A DNA stretch of 30,822 bases from an uncultured Collinsella sp. (GCA_900548815.1 URLR01000020.1:1-30822), one strand, 5' to 3'. Numbered from the stretch's first letter, positions 15,781 through 22,921 are shown. The notes: generated by a model not told the origin, from the letters alone. A program made the numbers and translations.

Positions 15781-16117
15781 CATCCAATGACTACATGGGC
15801 TAGAGTTCTAAACATATTTGCTTCGGTTAGTCAAGTCATGTCTGTTTAAACAAAATGGTGGCACGCAGACGCATTGGGATCCACCTAAAAGCGGTCTTAA
15901 CGAACAGTGCACCTTTATATGTCTTTGAAAGCAATCAGCAAATCACGTTTTAGCAGGCAATAAGCTGTAAACCGGCAACGTAATCAATTTGTAACAAACT
16001 TAGACGTTTAAACAAATAATCCAACCTTTTGCGAATTTAGCTATAATTCCACAAACCAAACAGGTATACTTCCTTCATGTCGTGTAGGAAATACGTAGAC
16101 AAAAAGGAGGTTATGTG
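15781..16117 (+). promoter_or_regulatory. AT-rich promoter region of the mannose-type PTS operon
   Basis: About 337 bp without a gene, clearly more AT-rich than the flanks. It holds two copies of GTTTAAACAAA (15844-15854 and 16006-16016), each containing the 8-bp palindrome GTTTAAAC, and a TATAAT box at 16042-16047 with no good -35. The ribosome site AGGAGG (16105-16110) precedes the first PTS gene. No terminator for hypA was recognised. The repeats are candidate regulator sites only. Confidence 0.45.
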
Positions 16118-17107
16118 ATGGTAAGTATTGTTCTTGCTAGCCACGGGGACTTGGCAGCTGGAATCAAGCAGACGGGCTCGATGGTCTTTGGCGATCAGCC
16201 GTCTGTTGCCGTGGTCTCGCTCGAGCCGAGCATGGGCCCCGACGACTTCCGTGCCAAGGTCGAGGAAGCAATCGCTTCCTTCGAGGACCAGGAGCAGGTG
16301 CTCTTCCTCGTTGATCTGTGGGGCGGCACGCCGTTCAACCAGATCAGCGGGCTCATCGAGGGCCATGATTCCTGGGCTATCGTCACCGGTGTCAACCTGC
16401 CTATGCTCATCGAGGCATATTCGCAGCGCTTTGACGCAAAGAACACTGCACATGCGATCGCAAAACATCTCGTGACTGAGGCTAAGGCTGGCGTGCGCGT
16501 CAAGCCCGAGTCTCTGGAGCCCGAGGAGAAGAAGCCGGCTGCGGCCGCCGCTGCTCCTGCAGGCGCCATCCCTCCGGGAACGGTCATCGGCGATGGGCAC
16601 ATCAAGATCGCCCACGTCCGTATCGACACCCGTCTGCTTCATGGCCAGGTGGCCACCACGTGGACCAAGCAGATCAACCCCAACCGCATCATCGTGGTTT
16701 CCGACGGCGTTGCTCACGACGAGCTCCGCAAGACCATGATCGAGCAGGCTGCCCCTCCGGGAGTCCATGCCAACGTCGTGCCCATCAAGAAGATGGCCGA
16801 GGTCGTCAAGGACACGCGCTTTGGTGACACCAAGGCCATGCTGCTCTTTGAGAACCCGCAGGATCTGCTCAAGGCCATCGAGGCCGGCGTCGACATCAAG
16901 GAAGTCAACATCGGTTCCATGGCTCACTCCAAGGGCAAGGTCGTCGTCACCAACGCCGTCGCTATGGGCGATGACGACGTCAAGACTCTCGAGGCCCTCA
17001 AGGCCAAGGGCGTCAAGTTCGAGGTCCGCAAGGTTCCTTCGGATTCCTCCGAGGATCTCGACGCCATGTTGAAGAAAGCTAAGGCCGAACTGGCCGCTCA
17101 AGCATAG
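16118..17107 (+). CDS. manX: PTS mannose-family EIIAB component
   Basis: A 329-residue cytoplasmic fusion of EIIA and EIIB of the mannose/fructose/sorbose PTS family. EIIA takes phosphate from HPr on His9 (VLASHGDLA) and passes it to His175 of EIIB (RIDTRLLHGQV), which phosphorylates the incoming sugar. The domains are joined by an Ala/Pro-rich linker (about 138-155; EEKKPAAAAAAPAGAIPPG). The EIIA segment FLVDLWGGTPFN is typical. I chose ATG 16118, 7 nt after AGGAGG; a GTG one codon earlier is also open. It is the first of three tightly spaced PTS genes. Substrate is probably mannose/glucose, but family members also carry fructose, sorbose and others. Confidence 0.93.
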   Translation: MVSIVLASHGDLAAGIKQTGSMVFGDQPSVAVVSLEPSMGPDDFRAKVEEAIASFEDQEQVLFLVDLWGGTPFNQISGLIEGHDSWAIVTGVNLPMLIEAYSQRFDAKNTAHAIAKHLVTEAKAGVRVKPESLEPEEKKPAAAAAAPAGAIPPGTVIGDGHIKIAHVRIDTRLLHGQVATTWTKQINPNRIIVVSDGVAHDELRKTMIEQAAPPGVHANVVPIKKMAEVVKDTRFGDTKAMLLFENPQDLLKAIEAGVDIKEVNIGSMAHSKGKVVVTNAVAMGDDDVKTLEALKAKGVKFEVRKVPSDSSEDLDAMLKKAKAELAAQA

Positions 17108-17125
17108 TAAAGGAGGGTCCGATAC

Positions 17126-17944
17126 ATGTCTGCAATCACTATTCTGCTTGTTGCGATTGTCGCGTTGCTTGCCGGTATGGAAGGCATTCTGGATGAGTTC
17201 CAGTTCCATCAGCCGCTCGTGGCATGCACGCTTATCGGTCTCGTAACCGGTCACCTTCAGGAGGGCATCCTCCTGGGCGGTTCGCTCCAGATGATGGCCC
17301 TTGGCTGGGCTAACGTCGGCGCCGCTGTCGCGCCTGACGCCGCTCTGGCCTCGGTCGCTTCTTCGATCATCATGGTGCTCGCCCTCAACGGTGGCGCCAC
17401 CGATTCGGCCAAGGCCGTTACCACCGCTATCGCCGTCGCCGTCCCGCTGTCGGTCGCTGGTCTGTTCCTGACCATGATCTGCCGTACCATTGCTACCGCT
17501 ATCGCTCACGCCATGGACGGTTGCGCCGAGAAGGGCGACTTCTCCGGCATCGAGCGCTGGCAGTATGCTGCCATCCTCATGCAGGGCCTTCGTATCGCCA
17601 TCCCGGCAGTGCTTCTGTGCGTCATCCCGGCCGAGGCCGTTACCAACGCGCTTAACGCTATGCCCGACTGGCTGTCCGGCGGCATGGCTGTCGGCGGCGG
17701 CATGGTCGCTTCCGTCGGTTACGCCATGGTCATCAACATGATGGCCACCAAGGAGACCTGGCCGTTCTTCGTCCTCGGCTTTGTCCTTGCTGCCATCCCT
17801 CAGCTCACGCTGATCGCCCTTGGTCTCATCGGCATCTCCCTTGCCCTCATCTACCTTGGCCTTAAGGATCTGGCCAAGCAGGGTGGCGGCATGGGCGGTG
17901 GCTCCGGCGACCCGCTCGGCGACATTCTGAACGATTACGAGTAG
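17126..17944 (+). CDS. manY: PTS mannose-family EIIC component
   Basis: A 272-residue membrane permease subunit forming, with EIID, the sugar channel of the mannose-type PTS. It has a series of hydrophobic helices (e.g. ILLVAIVALLAGMEGIL at the start) and family signatures such as QFHQPLVACTLIGLVTG and GGSLQMMALGW. It follows EIIAB by 18 nt with AAGGAGGG 8 nt before the ATG. The C-terminus is Gly-rich and ends in the cytoplasm. Length is normal. Confidence 0.95.
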   Translation: MSAITILLVAIVALLAGMEGILDEFQFHQPLVACTLIGLVTGHLQEGILLGGSLQMMALGWANVGAAVAPDAALASVASSIIMVLALNGGATDSAKAVTTAIAVAVPLSVAGLFLTMICRTIATAIAHAMDGCAEKGDFSGIERWQYAAILMQGLRIAIPAVLLCVIPAEAVTNALNAMPDWLSGGMAVGGGMVASVGYAMVINMMATKETWPFFVLGFVLAAIPQLTLIALGLIGISLALIYLGLKDLAKQGGGMGGGSGDPLGDILNDYE

Positions 17945-17960
17945 GAGGGGAGTGATACAT

Positions 17961-18881
17961 ATGGCAGAGAACAAGATTCAGCTCACCAAGGCTGACCGCA
18001 AGAAGGTTTGCTTCCGTCATCAGTTCCTTCAGGGCTCGTGGAACTACGAGCGTATGCAGAACGGCGGCTGGTGCTTCGCAATGATCCCTGCGATCAAGAA
18101 GCTCTACACCAGCAAGGATGACCAGATTGCCGCTCTTAAGCGCCACCTGGAGTTCTATAACACCCACCCCTATGTTTCCGCCCCCGTCATTGGCGTTACC
18201 CTCGCCCTCGAGGAGGAGCGCGCCAACGGTGCTCCGATCGATGATGTCGCCATCCAGGGCGTCAAGGTCGGTATGATGGGCCCGCTCGCCGGCGTCGGTG
18301 ACCCCGTCTTCTGGTTCACCCTTCGCCCGATTCTGGGCGCTCTGGGCGCTTCCCTGGCCATGTCCGGCAGCATCGTCGGTCCGCTGCTGTTCTTCTTCGC
18401 GTGGAACATCATCCGTTACGCTTTCCTGTGGTACACGCAGGAGTTTGGCTACAAGGTCGGCTCCTCCATCGCCAAGGACCTCTCCGGTGGTCTGATGGGC
18501 AAGGTCACCGAGGGCGCTTCCATCCTGGGTATGTTCATCATCGGCGCCCTGGTCGAGCGCTGGGTGTCCATTTCCTTCACCCCGATCGTCTCCACGGTCA
18601 AGCAGTCTGCTGGCGCCTTTATCGACTGGGCTAGCCTGCCCTCCGGTTCCGAGGGTATCAAGGAAGCGCTGACGATGTACAACTCCGTCGGTGCTACCGC
18701 CCTTGATCAGATGAAGGTCACCACGCTTCAGGCCAACCTCGATCAGCTCATCCCCGGCCTTGCCGCCGTGTGCCTGACCCTGCTGGTCTGCAAGCTCCTC
18801 AAGAAGAAGGTCAGCCCGATCGTCATCATCCTGGCTCTCTTCGCCGTCGGCATCATCGGTCGCTTCTGCGGCTTCATGTAA
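17961..18881 (+). CDS. manZ: PTS mannose-family EIID component
   Basis: A 306-residue EIID subunit, partner of EIIC and unique to the mannose PTS family. It has the characteristic start (LTKADRKKVCFRHQFLQGSW) and the NYERMQNGGWCFAMIPAIKKLY segment, then GVKVGMMGPLAGVGDPVFW and hydrophobic C-terminal helices. I prefer ATG 17961 behind GGAGGGG; a GTG at 17952 would add three residues. It is separated from EIIC by 16 nt. A hairpin at 18938-18973 follows, then the DUF956 gene. Confidence 0.95.
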   Translation: MAENKIQLTKADRKKVCFRHQFLQGSWNYERMQNGGWCFAMIPAIKKLYTSKDDQIAALKRHLEFYNTHPYVSAPVIGVTLALEEERANGAPIDDVAIQGVKVGMMGPLAGVGDPVFWFTLRPILGALGASLAMSGSIVGPLLFFFAWNIIRYAFLWYTQEFGYKVGSSIAKDLSGGLMGKVTEGASILGMFIIGALVERWVSISFTPIVSTVKQSAGAFIDWASLPSGSEGIKEALTMYNSVGATALDQMKVTTLQANLDQLIPGLAAVCLTLLVCKLLKKKVSPIVIILALFAVGIIGRFCGFM

Positions 18882-18937
18882 GCACGCTTCGGCTTAAGAC
18901 CGAGAATTGCTAGGCAAGGGCTTTTGAGCCATTGAAA

Positions 18938-18983
18938 CGGACCGCACCCGGTGGGTACACTGGATGCGGTCCGATTGTTTTTA
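18938..18983 (+). terminator. Probable intrinsic terminator or attenuator after EIID
   Basis: A 9-bp stem CGGACCGCA/TGCGGTCCG (18938-18946 and 18965-18973) with an 18-nt loop, followed by ATTGTTTTTA. It lies between EIID and the DUF956 gene, so DUF956 could be expressed by read-through. Confidence 0.65.
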
Positions 18984-19001
18984 TTGGAGGGCGAGGCGCG
19001 T

Positions 19002-19400
19002 ATGGCGCAATCTCAGAACAGCACGGTCGATCTGGCAACGCCGGCAACCTGCCTGATGGGGCTTACCAGCCACGGTAACGTGATGGTGGGCAATAAGGCG
19101 TTTGAGTACTATAACGAGCGCAATCCCGAGGATTATATTCAAATCCCGTGGGACGAGGTCGACTATATTGCCGCCGAGGTCTTGCGCGGCACCAAGAAGA
19201 TTACGCGTTTTGCCATCTTCACCAAGGACAACGGTCACTTTACGTTTTCGACGCGCGACGACAAAGAGACGCTGCGCGCTGTGCGCAAGTACGTGGACGA
19301 GGATAGACTCGTGCGTTCGCCCGACTTTATCGACGTAACGACCAAGGGCGCCAAGAGCATCCCTGCTGCCATCAAAAGCCTCTTTCACAAAGGCGACTAG
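19002..19400 (+). CDS. DUF956 family protein (PTS-associated, ManO-like)
   Basis: A 132-residue cytoplasmic protein of the DUF956 family, which is regularly encoded next to mannose-type PTS genes (called ManO in lactobacilli) and is thought to modulate that PTS; its mechanism is not established. Typical features: ATCLMGLTSHGNVMVGNKAFEYYNERN near the N-terminus, DYIQIPWDEVDYIAAEV, and FAIFTKDNGHFTFSTRD. I chose ATG 19002, with GGAGG and GCGAGG 5-11 nt upstream, rather than 18951, which lies in the terminator loop. It is separated from EIID by 120 nt with a hairpin, and ends at a strong terminator. Confidence 0.9.
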   Translation: MAQSQNSTVDLATPATCLMGLTSHGNVMVGNKAFEYYNERNPEDYIQIPWDEVDYIAAEVLRGTKKITRFAIFTKDNGHFTFSTRDDKETLRAVRKYVDEDRLVRSPDFIDVTTKGAKSIPAAIKSLFHKGD

Positions 19401-19418
19401 TCGTCTGCGATAGATGGC

Positions 19419-19469
19419 GGAAAATGCATCCCGGAATTCGTTCTCATTCCGGGATGCATTTTCCTTTTG
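19419..19469 (+). terminator. Strong hairpin terminator of the PTS operon
   Basis: Perfect 19-bp arms (19419-19437 and 19446-19464) with an 8-nt loop and a TTTT tail. Partly similar GGGATG...TTTCC sequences recur just downstream (about 19511-19528), as if a palindromic element had been partly duplicated. Confidence 0.88.
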
Positions 19470-19578
19470 AGCGCCAGTTGGGAAAGCTTGTCCCATTTTT
19501 TAGCCGAATACCGGGATGGAATTTCCCTTACATGTGGTTAGAGGAAACCCCATCCCATTATTTTGCGTTATTCTGGGT

Positions 19579-19692
19579 TATAATTTTCCGTTATTGAGAA
19601 GGCTCTACGGCGATAATTCGCTGCAGAGCCTTCTTGATGAGTGGCCATGCGCTACATGGCCAAGGGGCAAATCTGCTACACTAGTACAACAT
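19579..19692 (+). promoter_or_regulatory. Leader of tRNA-Arg: TATAAT box and two hairpins
   Basis: A TATAAT box (19579-19584) is followed by a 9-bp hairpin GAAGGCTCT/AGAGCCTTC (19598-19633) and then a perfect palindrome TGGCCATG-CGCTA-CATGGCCA (19642-19662). A TACACT (19677-19682), 10 nt before the tRNA, may be its own -10 box, in which case the palindrome overlaps the -35 region. The upstream TATAAT could start a short structured leader RNA. No protein is predicted. Confidence 0.35.
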
Positions 19693-19768
19693 GCCTCCGT
19701 AGCTCAGGGGATAGAGCACCGCTCTCCTAAAGCGGGTGTCGACGGTTCGAATCCGCCCGGGGGCACCA
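19693..19768 (+). tRNA. tRNA-Arg (anticodon CCT)
   Basis: A 76-nt cloverleaf with encoded CCA. Acceptor GCCTCCG/CGGGGGC, D-arm GCTC/GAGC, anticodon stem CCGCT/AGCGG with loop CTCCTAA (anticodon CCT, reading AGG), variable GTGTC, and T-arm GACGG-TTCGAAT-CCGCC, which has one A-C mismatch. Its 3' part is the target of a direct repeat found again at 22922. Confidence 0.95.
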
Positions 19769-19777
19769 GGGAATATG

Positions 19778-19809
19778 ACGGCGTCGCGGGAGCGGCGCCG
19801 TTTCTGGTT
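19778..19809 (+). terminator. tRNA-Arg terminator
   Basis: A 10-bp stem ACGGCGTCGC/GCGGCGCCGT (one G-U pair) at 19778-19787 and 19792-19801 with a GGGA loop and tail TTCTGGTTT. The same hairpin with a better T-tract recurs in the right-hand repeat at 22954-22982. Confidence 0.75.
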
Positions 19810-19822
19810 TGCGGGGGCCGCC

Positions 19823-19848
19823 GGCGGATTCGGGCCGTCGACACCCGC
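19823..19848 (-). repeat. Inverted partial copy of tRNA-Arg (26 bp)
   Basis: This is the reverse complement of tRNA positions 19732-19757 (anticodon stem 3' side, variable loop, T-arm) at 24 of 26 positions. It lies beyond the tRNA terminator. The right-hand repeat holds a more degenerate version. Confidence 0.75.
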
Positions 19849-19987
19849 GTCACCAATTGCGTCTAGAGCCCTCCGGTAGAGTGTCCAAGCCCTAAAGCCC
19901 AGTTGATGCTACGGGGTTTAGAGGCGGACTGAAGCAAGGGGAAGACATGTCCGCTCGGGGTGATAGACTAACGCTGTGGTAAATACA

Positions 19988-20000
19988 GGACAGTTTGACC
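19988..20000. promoter_or_regulatory. Possible operator of the HTH-methyltransferase
   Basis: GGACAGTTTGACC is an imperfect palindrome 25 nt before the methyltransferase ATG. It resembles, from memory, the GGACA...TGTCC inverted repeat bound by the HTH domain of SsoII-type C5 methyltransferases, which repress their own gene. Similarity is partial. Confidence 0.35.
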
Positions 20001-20025
20001 GTTTTTCAACCAAGATAGGCGTCCC

Positions 20026-21174
20026 ATGCAACTAAATGCAGCTGATATAGCGCAAAAGAGAATTGACCTCGGCCTCACCCAAAAGGAGTTCGCCGCCGCC
20101 CTTGGTATGGGCTCGTCTGGTGAACGCACCGTTCGGCGCTGGGAGTCTGGGGATACTAGTCCAACGGCGGCTGAATGCGCCTTTATCGCATCGCTCGATG
20201 CGGGGGCTCCATTTGACCAAGGGGAGCGCAGCGACGCGCCTTTTACCTTCTGCGATCTCTTCGCGGGCATCGGCGGTATACGAATGCCGTTCCAGGAGCT
20301 TGGCGGTAGGTGCGTCTTCTCTTGCGAGTGGGATAAGTTCGCCCAGAAAACCTACCGGATGAACTATGGAGAGACCCCGGCGGGCGACATCCGTCAGGTC
20401 GCATCAAACGATATACCGGACTTCGATGTCCTGCTCGCAGGCTTTCCTTGTCAGCCATTCTCCCTTGCAGGCGTTTCGAAGAAGCAATCTTTGGGGAGAC
20501 CCACCGGCTTTGAGGATAAAACGCAGGGAACCCTCTTTTTCGAGGTCGCTCGCATCATACGCGACAAGCGCCCGAAGGCCTTCTTGCTTGAGAACGTTAA
20601 GAACCTTACGAGTCACGACGGCGGGAAGACCTTCAAGGTCATACGACAGACGCTTGAGGAGGACCTTGGATACCATATTTTCTGGAAAGTGCTTGATTCA
20701 AAAAACTGGACGTGCCAGCACAGGGAGCGCATCTACATCGTGGGGTTCAGGGAGGAAGTTCCCTTCTCGTGGGATGACCTTGAGGTGCCGGGACCGGGAC
20801 ATACGCTAGGGGAAATCCTCGAAGAGCAACCAAACGAACGCTACACCATTTCGGATAAGCTATGGGCCTATCTGCGCGCCTATCGCGAAAAGCATGAGGC
20901 GGCGGGCCACGGCTTTGGATACTCGATGGTCGGCCCAGAGGACACGACAAGGACGCTTTCCGCCCGGTACCACAAGGATGGCAGCGAGATTCTGGTCGGG
21001 CAGGAAGGAAAAAACCCTCGTAAACTCACTCCCCGCGAATGCGCGCGCCTGCAAGGATTTCCCGATGAGTTCATCATCCCGGTGTCGGATACTCAGGCAT
21101 ACAGGCAGTTCGGCAACTCCGTGACCGTGCCGGTCGTGCGCTCGGTCGCGAAGTTGATGATGGAGGTGTTCTAG
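20026..21174 (+). CDS. DNA (cytosine-5-)-methyltransferase with N-terminal HTH
   Basis: A 382-residue C5-cytosine methyltransferase, the protective partner of the following endonuclease. All key motifs are visible: I FAGIGG (79-84), IV GFPCQPFSLAG with catalytic Cys142, VI ENV (189-191), VIII QHRERIYIVGF (231-241), IX RKLTPRECARLQGFP, and X QFGNSVTVPVV. Residues 1-60 form a XRE-like HTH (LTQKEFAAALG...TVRRWESG), as in SsoII/Ecl18kI enzymes, where it represses the RM promoter. Pairing with an EcoRII-type nuclease predicts methylation within CCWGG. The start has only a weak ribosome site. The stop is 1 nt before the nuclease ATG, so translation is probably coupled. Confidence 0.95.
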   Translation: MQLNAADIAQKRIDLGLTQKEFAAALGMGSSGERTVRRWESGDTSPTAAECAFIASLDAGAPFDQGERSDAPFTFCDLFAGIGGIRMPFQELGGRCVFSCEWDKFAQKTYRMNYGETPAGDIRQVASNDIPDFDVLLAGFPCQPFSLAGVSKKQSLGRPTGFEDKTQGTLFFEVARIIRDKRPKAFLLENVKNLTSHDGGKTFKVIRQTLEEDLGYHIFWKVLDSKNWTCQHRERIYIVGFREEVPFSWDDLEVPGPGHTLGEILEEQPNERYTISDKLWAYLRAYREKHEAAGHGFGYSMVGPEDTTRTLSARYHKDGSEILVGQEGKNPRKLTPRECARLQGFPDEFIIPVSDTQAYRQFGNSVTVPVVRSVAKLMMEVF

Positions 21175-21175
21175 G

Positions 21176-22390
21176 ATGGACTATGGAGTACTTGGCGCGT
21201 ATTTTGACGGTGCTGTCGCGAAAACCCTCGCGGGCGTTGACATCATGGGGGCCAATAAAAGCCACCAGCACGAATTCAACGGCGTGGGGCCTTTGCGCGC
21301 GCTTTTCGGAGACGATGACATAAAGGGCATGCGAACTACCTTCGCATATCTCGATGATGGTGCAGACCCTATATTCGACCATGGTTATACCACTTGGTAC
21401 GACGCCCGCAGGAAGCATCCAACTAGAACTGAGTATAGGCTCTACTACAACGATAATGCTGCCATGGGCATGGCCCGTCCGGGCGACCTCATGGTTTTGG
21501 CCCTACACGAAGCCAAGGAGGTCGTAATCCTATTTGCCCGAGCGGGGAGTACGGCGGAATCTCAAGTTCGCTGGCTCTTCGCGCTCGACGGGGTTGGCGA
21601 GAAGGGTTTTACGCCCTCTGCTCGGGAGGATACGCGCATCACGTCGATCGCCGCAAGGATTTTGGAGTCCATCGGCATCGAAGTTAGCATGCCGATCGCA
21701 GCGGAGAACTTCCTCGACGGTATGATCGAGAAATTCGGCGAGTCCTTCCCCAAAGGGGCAGACTTCTCAGCCTACTCAGCTTCCACCCTTGGAAAGCTCG
21801 ATTGGACGGGCGACCCCGATGGCTGCTTGGTCGCTTGTTACGAACGCGAAGAGATGCTGTTCCGCGTCTTCGAGCGGCATCTCTTGGAGCGCGACCTCGC
21901 GCCATACCTTGGCTCGGCGCTTGATGTTGATGGCGTGCTGCGCACCACTATGTCGGCCTTCCAGCGCCGCAAGTCCCGTGCGGGGACGGCGTTCGAGAAT
22001 CAACTCTCGATGCTATTCGATGCTAGGGGCATACGCTACTCGGCGCAGAAATACACCGAGGGCAAATCAAAGCCGGATTTCATCTTTCCCTCTATTGACG
22101 ATTACCACGACCCCAAGTTCCCTGTCGCTCGACTGACGATGCTCGGTGCCAAGACAACCATCAAGGAGCGTTGGCGTCAGGTGCTTGATGAGGCTGACAG
22201 AATCGAGGACAAGCATCTTGTAACACTTGAGCCCGCCGTAAGTGAGGATTACACACGAGCTATGGCTAAGGACAGGCTCAGCCTCGTTGTGCCCTCATCG
22301 CTGTTCGAAACCTACACGCCCGCGCAAAGGGAATGGCTCATGAGCGTCAACGACTTCTGCAGGCTGGTAGAAGCCCGACAGCACGAGTAG
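21176..22390 (+). CDS. EcoRII-type restriction endonuclease
   Basis: A 404-residue Type IIE endonuclease, the same length I recall for EcoRII. The C-terminal catalytic domain shows the EcoRII signature: GTAFENQLSMLF, TEGKSKPDFIFP (Asp301), LTMLGAKTTIKERWRQVL (Lys326, Lys330) and EADRIEDKHLVTLEP, in register with the D299/K324/K328 catalytic set of EcoRII as I remember it. The N-terminal ~180 residues correspond to the effector-DNA binding domain, so two-site cleavage of CCWGG is expected. GGAGG overlaps the end of the methyltransferase gene. A strong terminator follows. Catalytic residues are intact, so activity is likely. Confidence 0.93.
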   Translation: MDYGVLGAYFDGAVAKTLAGVDIMGANKSHQHEFNGVGPLRALFGDDDIKGMRTTFAYLDDGADPIFDHGYTTWYDARRKHPTRTEYRLYYNDNAAMGMARPGDLMVLALHEAKEVVILFARAGSTAESQVRWLFALDGVGEKGFTPSAREDTRITSIAARILESIGIEVSMPIAAENFLDGMIEKFGESFPKGADFSAYSASTLGKLDWTGDPDGCLVACYEREEMLFRVFERHLLERDLAPYLGSALDVDGVLRTTMSAFQRRKSRAGTAFENQLSMLFDARGIRYSAQKYTEGKSKPDFIFPSIDDYHDPKFPVARLTMLGAKTTIKERWRQVLDEADRIEDKHLVTLEPAVSEDYTRAMAKDRLSLVVPSSLFETYTPAQREWLMSVNDFCRLVEARQHE

Positions 22391-22415
22391 AACCACGAGA
22401 CGTTTTTTAGAAATG

Positions 22416-22452
22416 AGGCCGGAGACCAGTTGAGTCTCCGGTCTTCTTTTTT
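22416..22452 (+). terminator. Terminator of the RM operon
   Basis: An 11-bp stem (22416-22426 and 22434-22444, one G-U pair) with a 7-nt loop, then TC and six Ts (22447-22452). It lies directly next to the broken end of the minus-strand ATPase fragment. Confidence 0.88.
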
Positions 22453-22627
22453 CACTCGCAACAGATTCGTCGATCACGAGGTGGGATTTGTATTTGGACT
22501 GCGCAAACTCTTGGGCAAGGGTGCTTTTTCCAACGCGGCGGGCCCCCTCGAGCATGATGGCTCGGGATCCATTGCTCGCTTTCCAATCGAGGAGTTTATT
22601 GTAGGCCGTACGTCTGAATACTGACAT
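22453..22627 (-). pseudogene. Truncated DUF4143-type AAA ATPase (N-terminal fragment)
   Basis: The minus-strand frame encodes MSVFRRTAYNKLLDWKASNG, then IMLEGARRVGKSTLAQEFA, a typical N-terminus of DUF4143 ATPases with Walker A GARRVGKS (28-35). Similarity stops after about 53 residues (HLVID), where the RM terminator begins; the remaining ~400 residues, including Walker B and DUF4143, are missing. The frame continues into the terminator and the nuclease gene as non-homologous sequence. It is probably a remnant left when the RM operon was inserted or the element was deleted. Three 17-bp iterons lie immediately upstream. Confidence 0.75.
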
Positions 22628-22650
22628 GATTGCCCAATCTAGCTGCTGTA

Positions 22651-22735
22651 TACACGAAATGGGAAGTGTGGTTACCTGATTCAATACACGAAATGGGAAG
22701 TATATACAGGCCCTTTTCTACACGAAATGGGAAGT
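22651..22735. repeat. Three 17-bp iterons with exact 34-bp period
   Basis: TACACGAAATGGGAAGT occurs at 22651-22667, 22685-22701 and 22719-22735, all identical and separated by two unrelated 17-bp spacers. They lie 24 nt upstream of the truncated ATPase start (read on the minus strand as ACTTCCCATTTCGTGTA). A 34-bp period puts the sites on roughly the same helix face every three turns, fitting multimeric protein binding. Confidence 0.85.
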
Positions 22736-22876
22736 GCGGGTACCGCTGGAGCTTGTTGGGATAGATGGAGCGCATGTGTTGCGTCGCTCAGGTATGCTCA
22801 TATGTGCCTAGAGTTTCACATGCCGAGAAAGGTTGATGGCTGCCATATCCACATACCAAAACACGGAGCGCTCAGC

Positions 22877-22901
22877 GCCGTCGACACCCGCGTCACCAAT
22901 T
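22877..22901 (+). repeat. 25-bp relic of the att repeat inside the island's right end
   Basis: Identical to 19834-19858 in the left 118-bp repeat. It is followed by TCCCCGC, a run of nine Gs, then the right-hand repeat. It suggests a second, deleted insertion or an internal rearrangement. Confidence 0.7.
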
Positions 22902-22921
22902 TCCCCGCGGGGGGGGGAGTT

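Larger units (their letters stand above)
19746..19863 (+). repeat. Left 118-bp direct repeat (putative attL in tRNA-Arg)
   Basis: Begins in the tRNA T-loop (TTCGAATCC) and continues through the tRNA 3' end and terminator. It aligns without gaps to 22922-23039; the first 43 positions are identical and about nine substitutions fall in the rest. This is the classic shape of tRNA 3'-end integration. Confidence 0.85.
19746..22921. mobile_element. 3.2-kb genomic island in tRNA-Arg(CCT) carrying an EcoRII-type RM system
   Basis: Defined by the 118-bp direct repeats. Cargo: a C5 methyltransferase, an EcoRII-type endonuclease and a truncated DUF4143 ATPase with three iterons. No integrase, relaxase or transposase is present, so it either moved with a trans-acting recombinase or is a decayed remnant of a larger element. 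The intact tRNA stays on the left; the right copy holds only the tRNA 3' end. Confidence 0.75.

Noticed and set aside
15859..15877. Sigma-54 promoter (TGGCAC followed by GC) upstream of the mannose PTS
   Set aside because: The GG-GC spacing is one base short and the -12 element is poor; sigma-54 is also not expected in this lineage.
19516..19866. ORF of 116 codons spanning the tRNA
   Set aside because: It reads through a tRNA gene and its terminator; no coding signals.
22295..22684. Full 129-codon minus-strand ORF as a gene
   Set aside because: Only the ~53 residues from 22627 match an ATPase N-terminus; the remainder reads the RM terminator and nuclease gene backwards.
22651..22735. CRISPR array
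   Set aside because: Repeats and spacers are only 17 bp with three units and no cas genes; geometry fits iterons.
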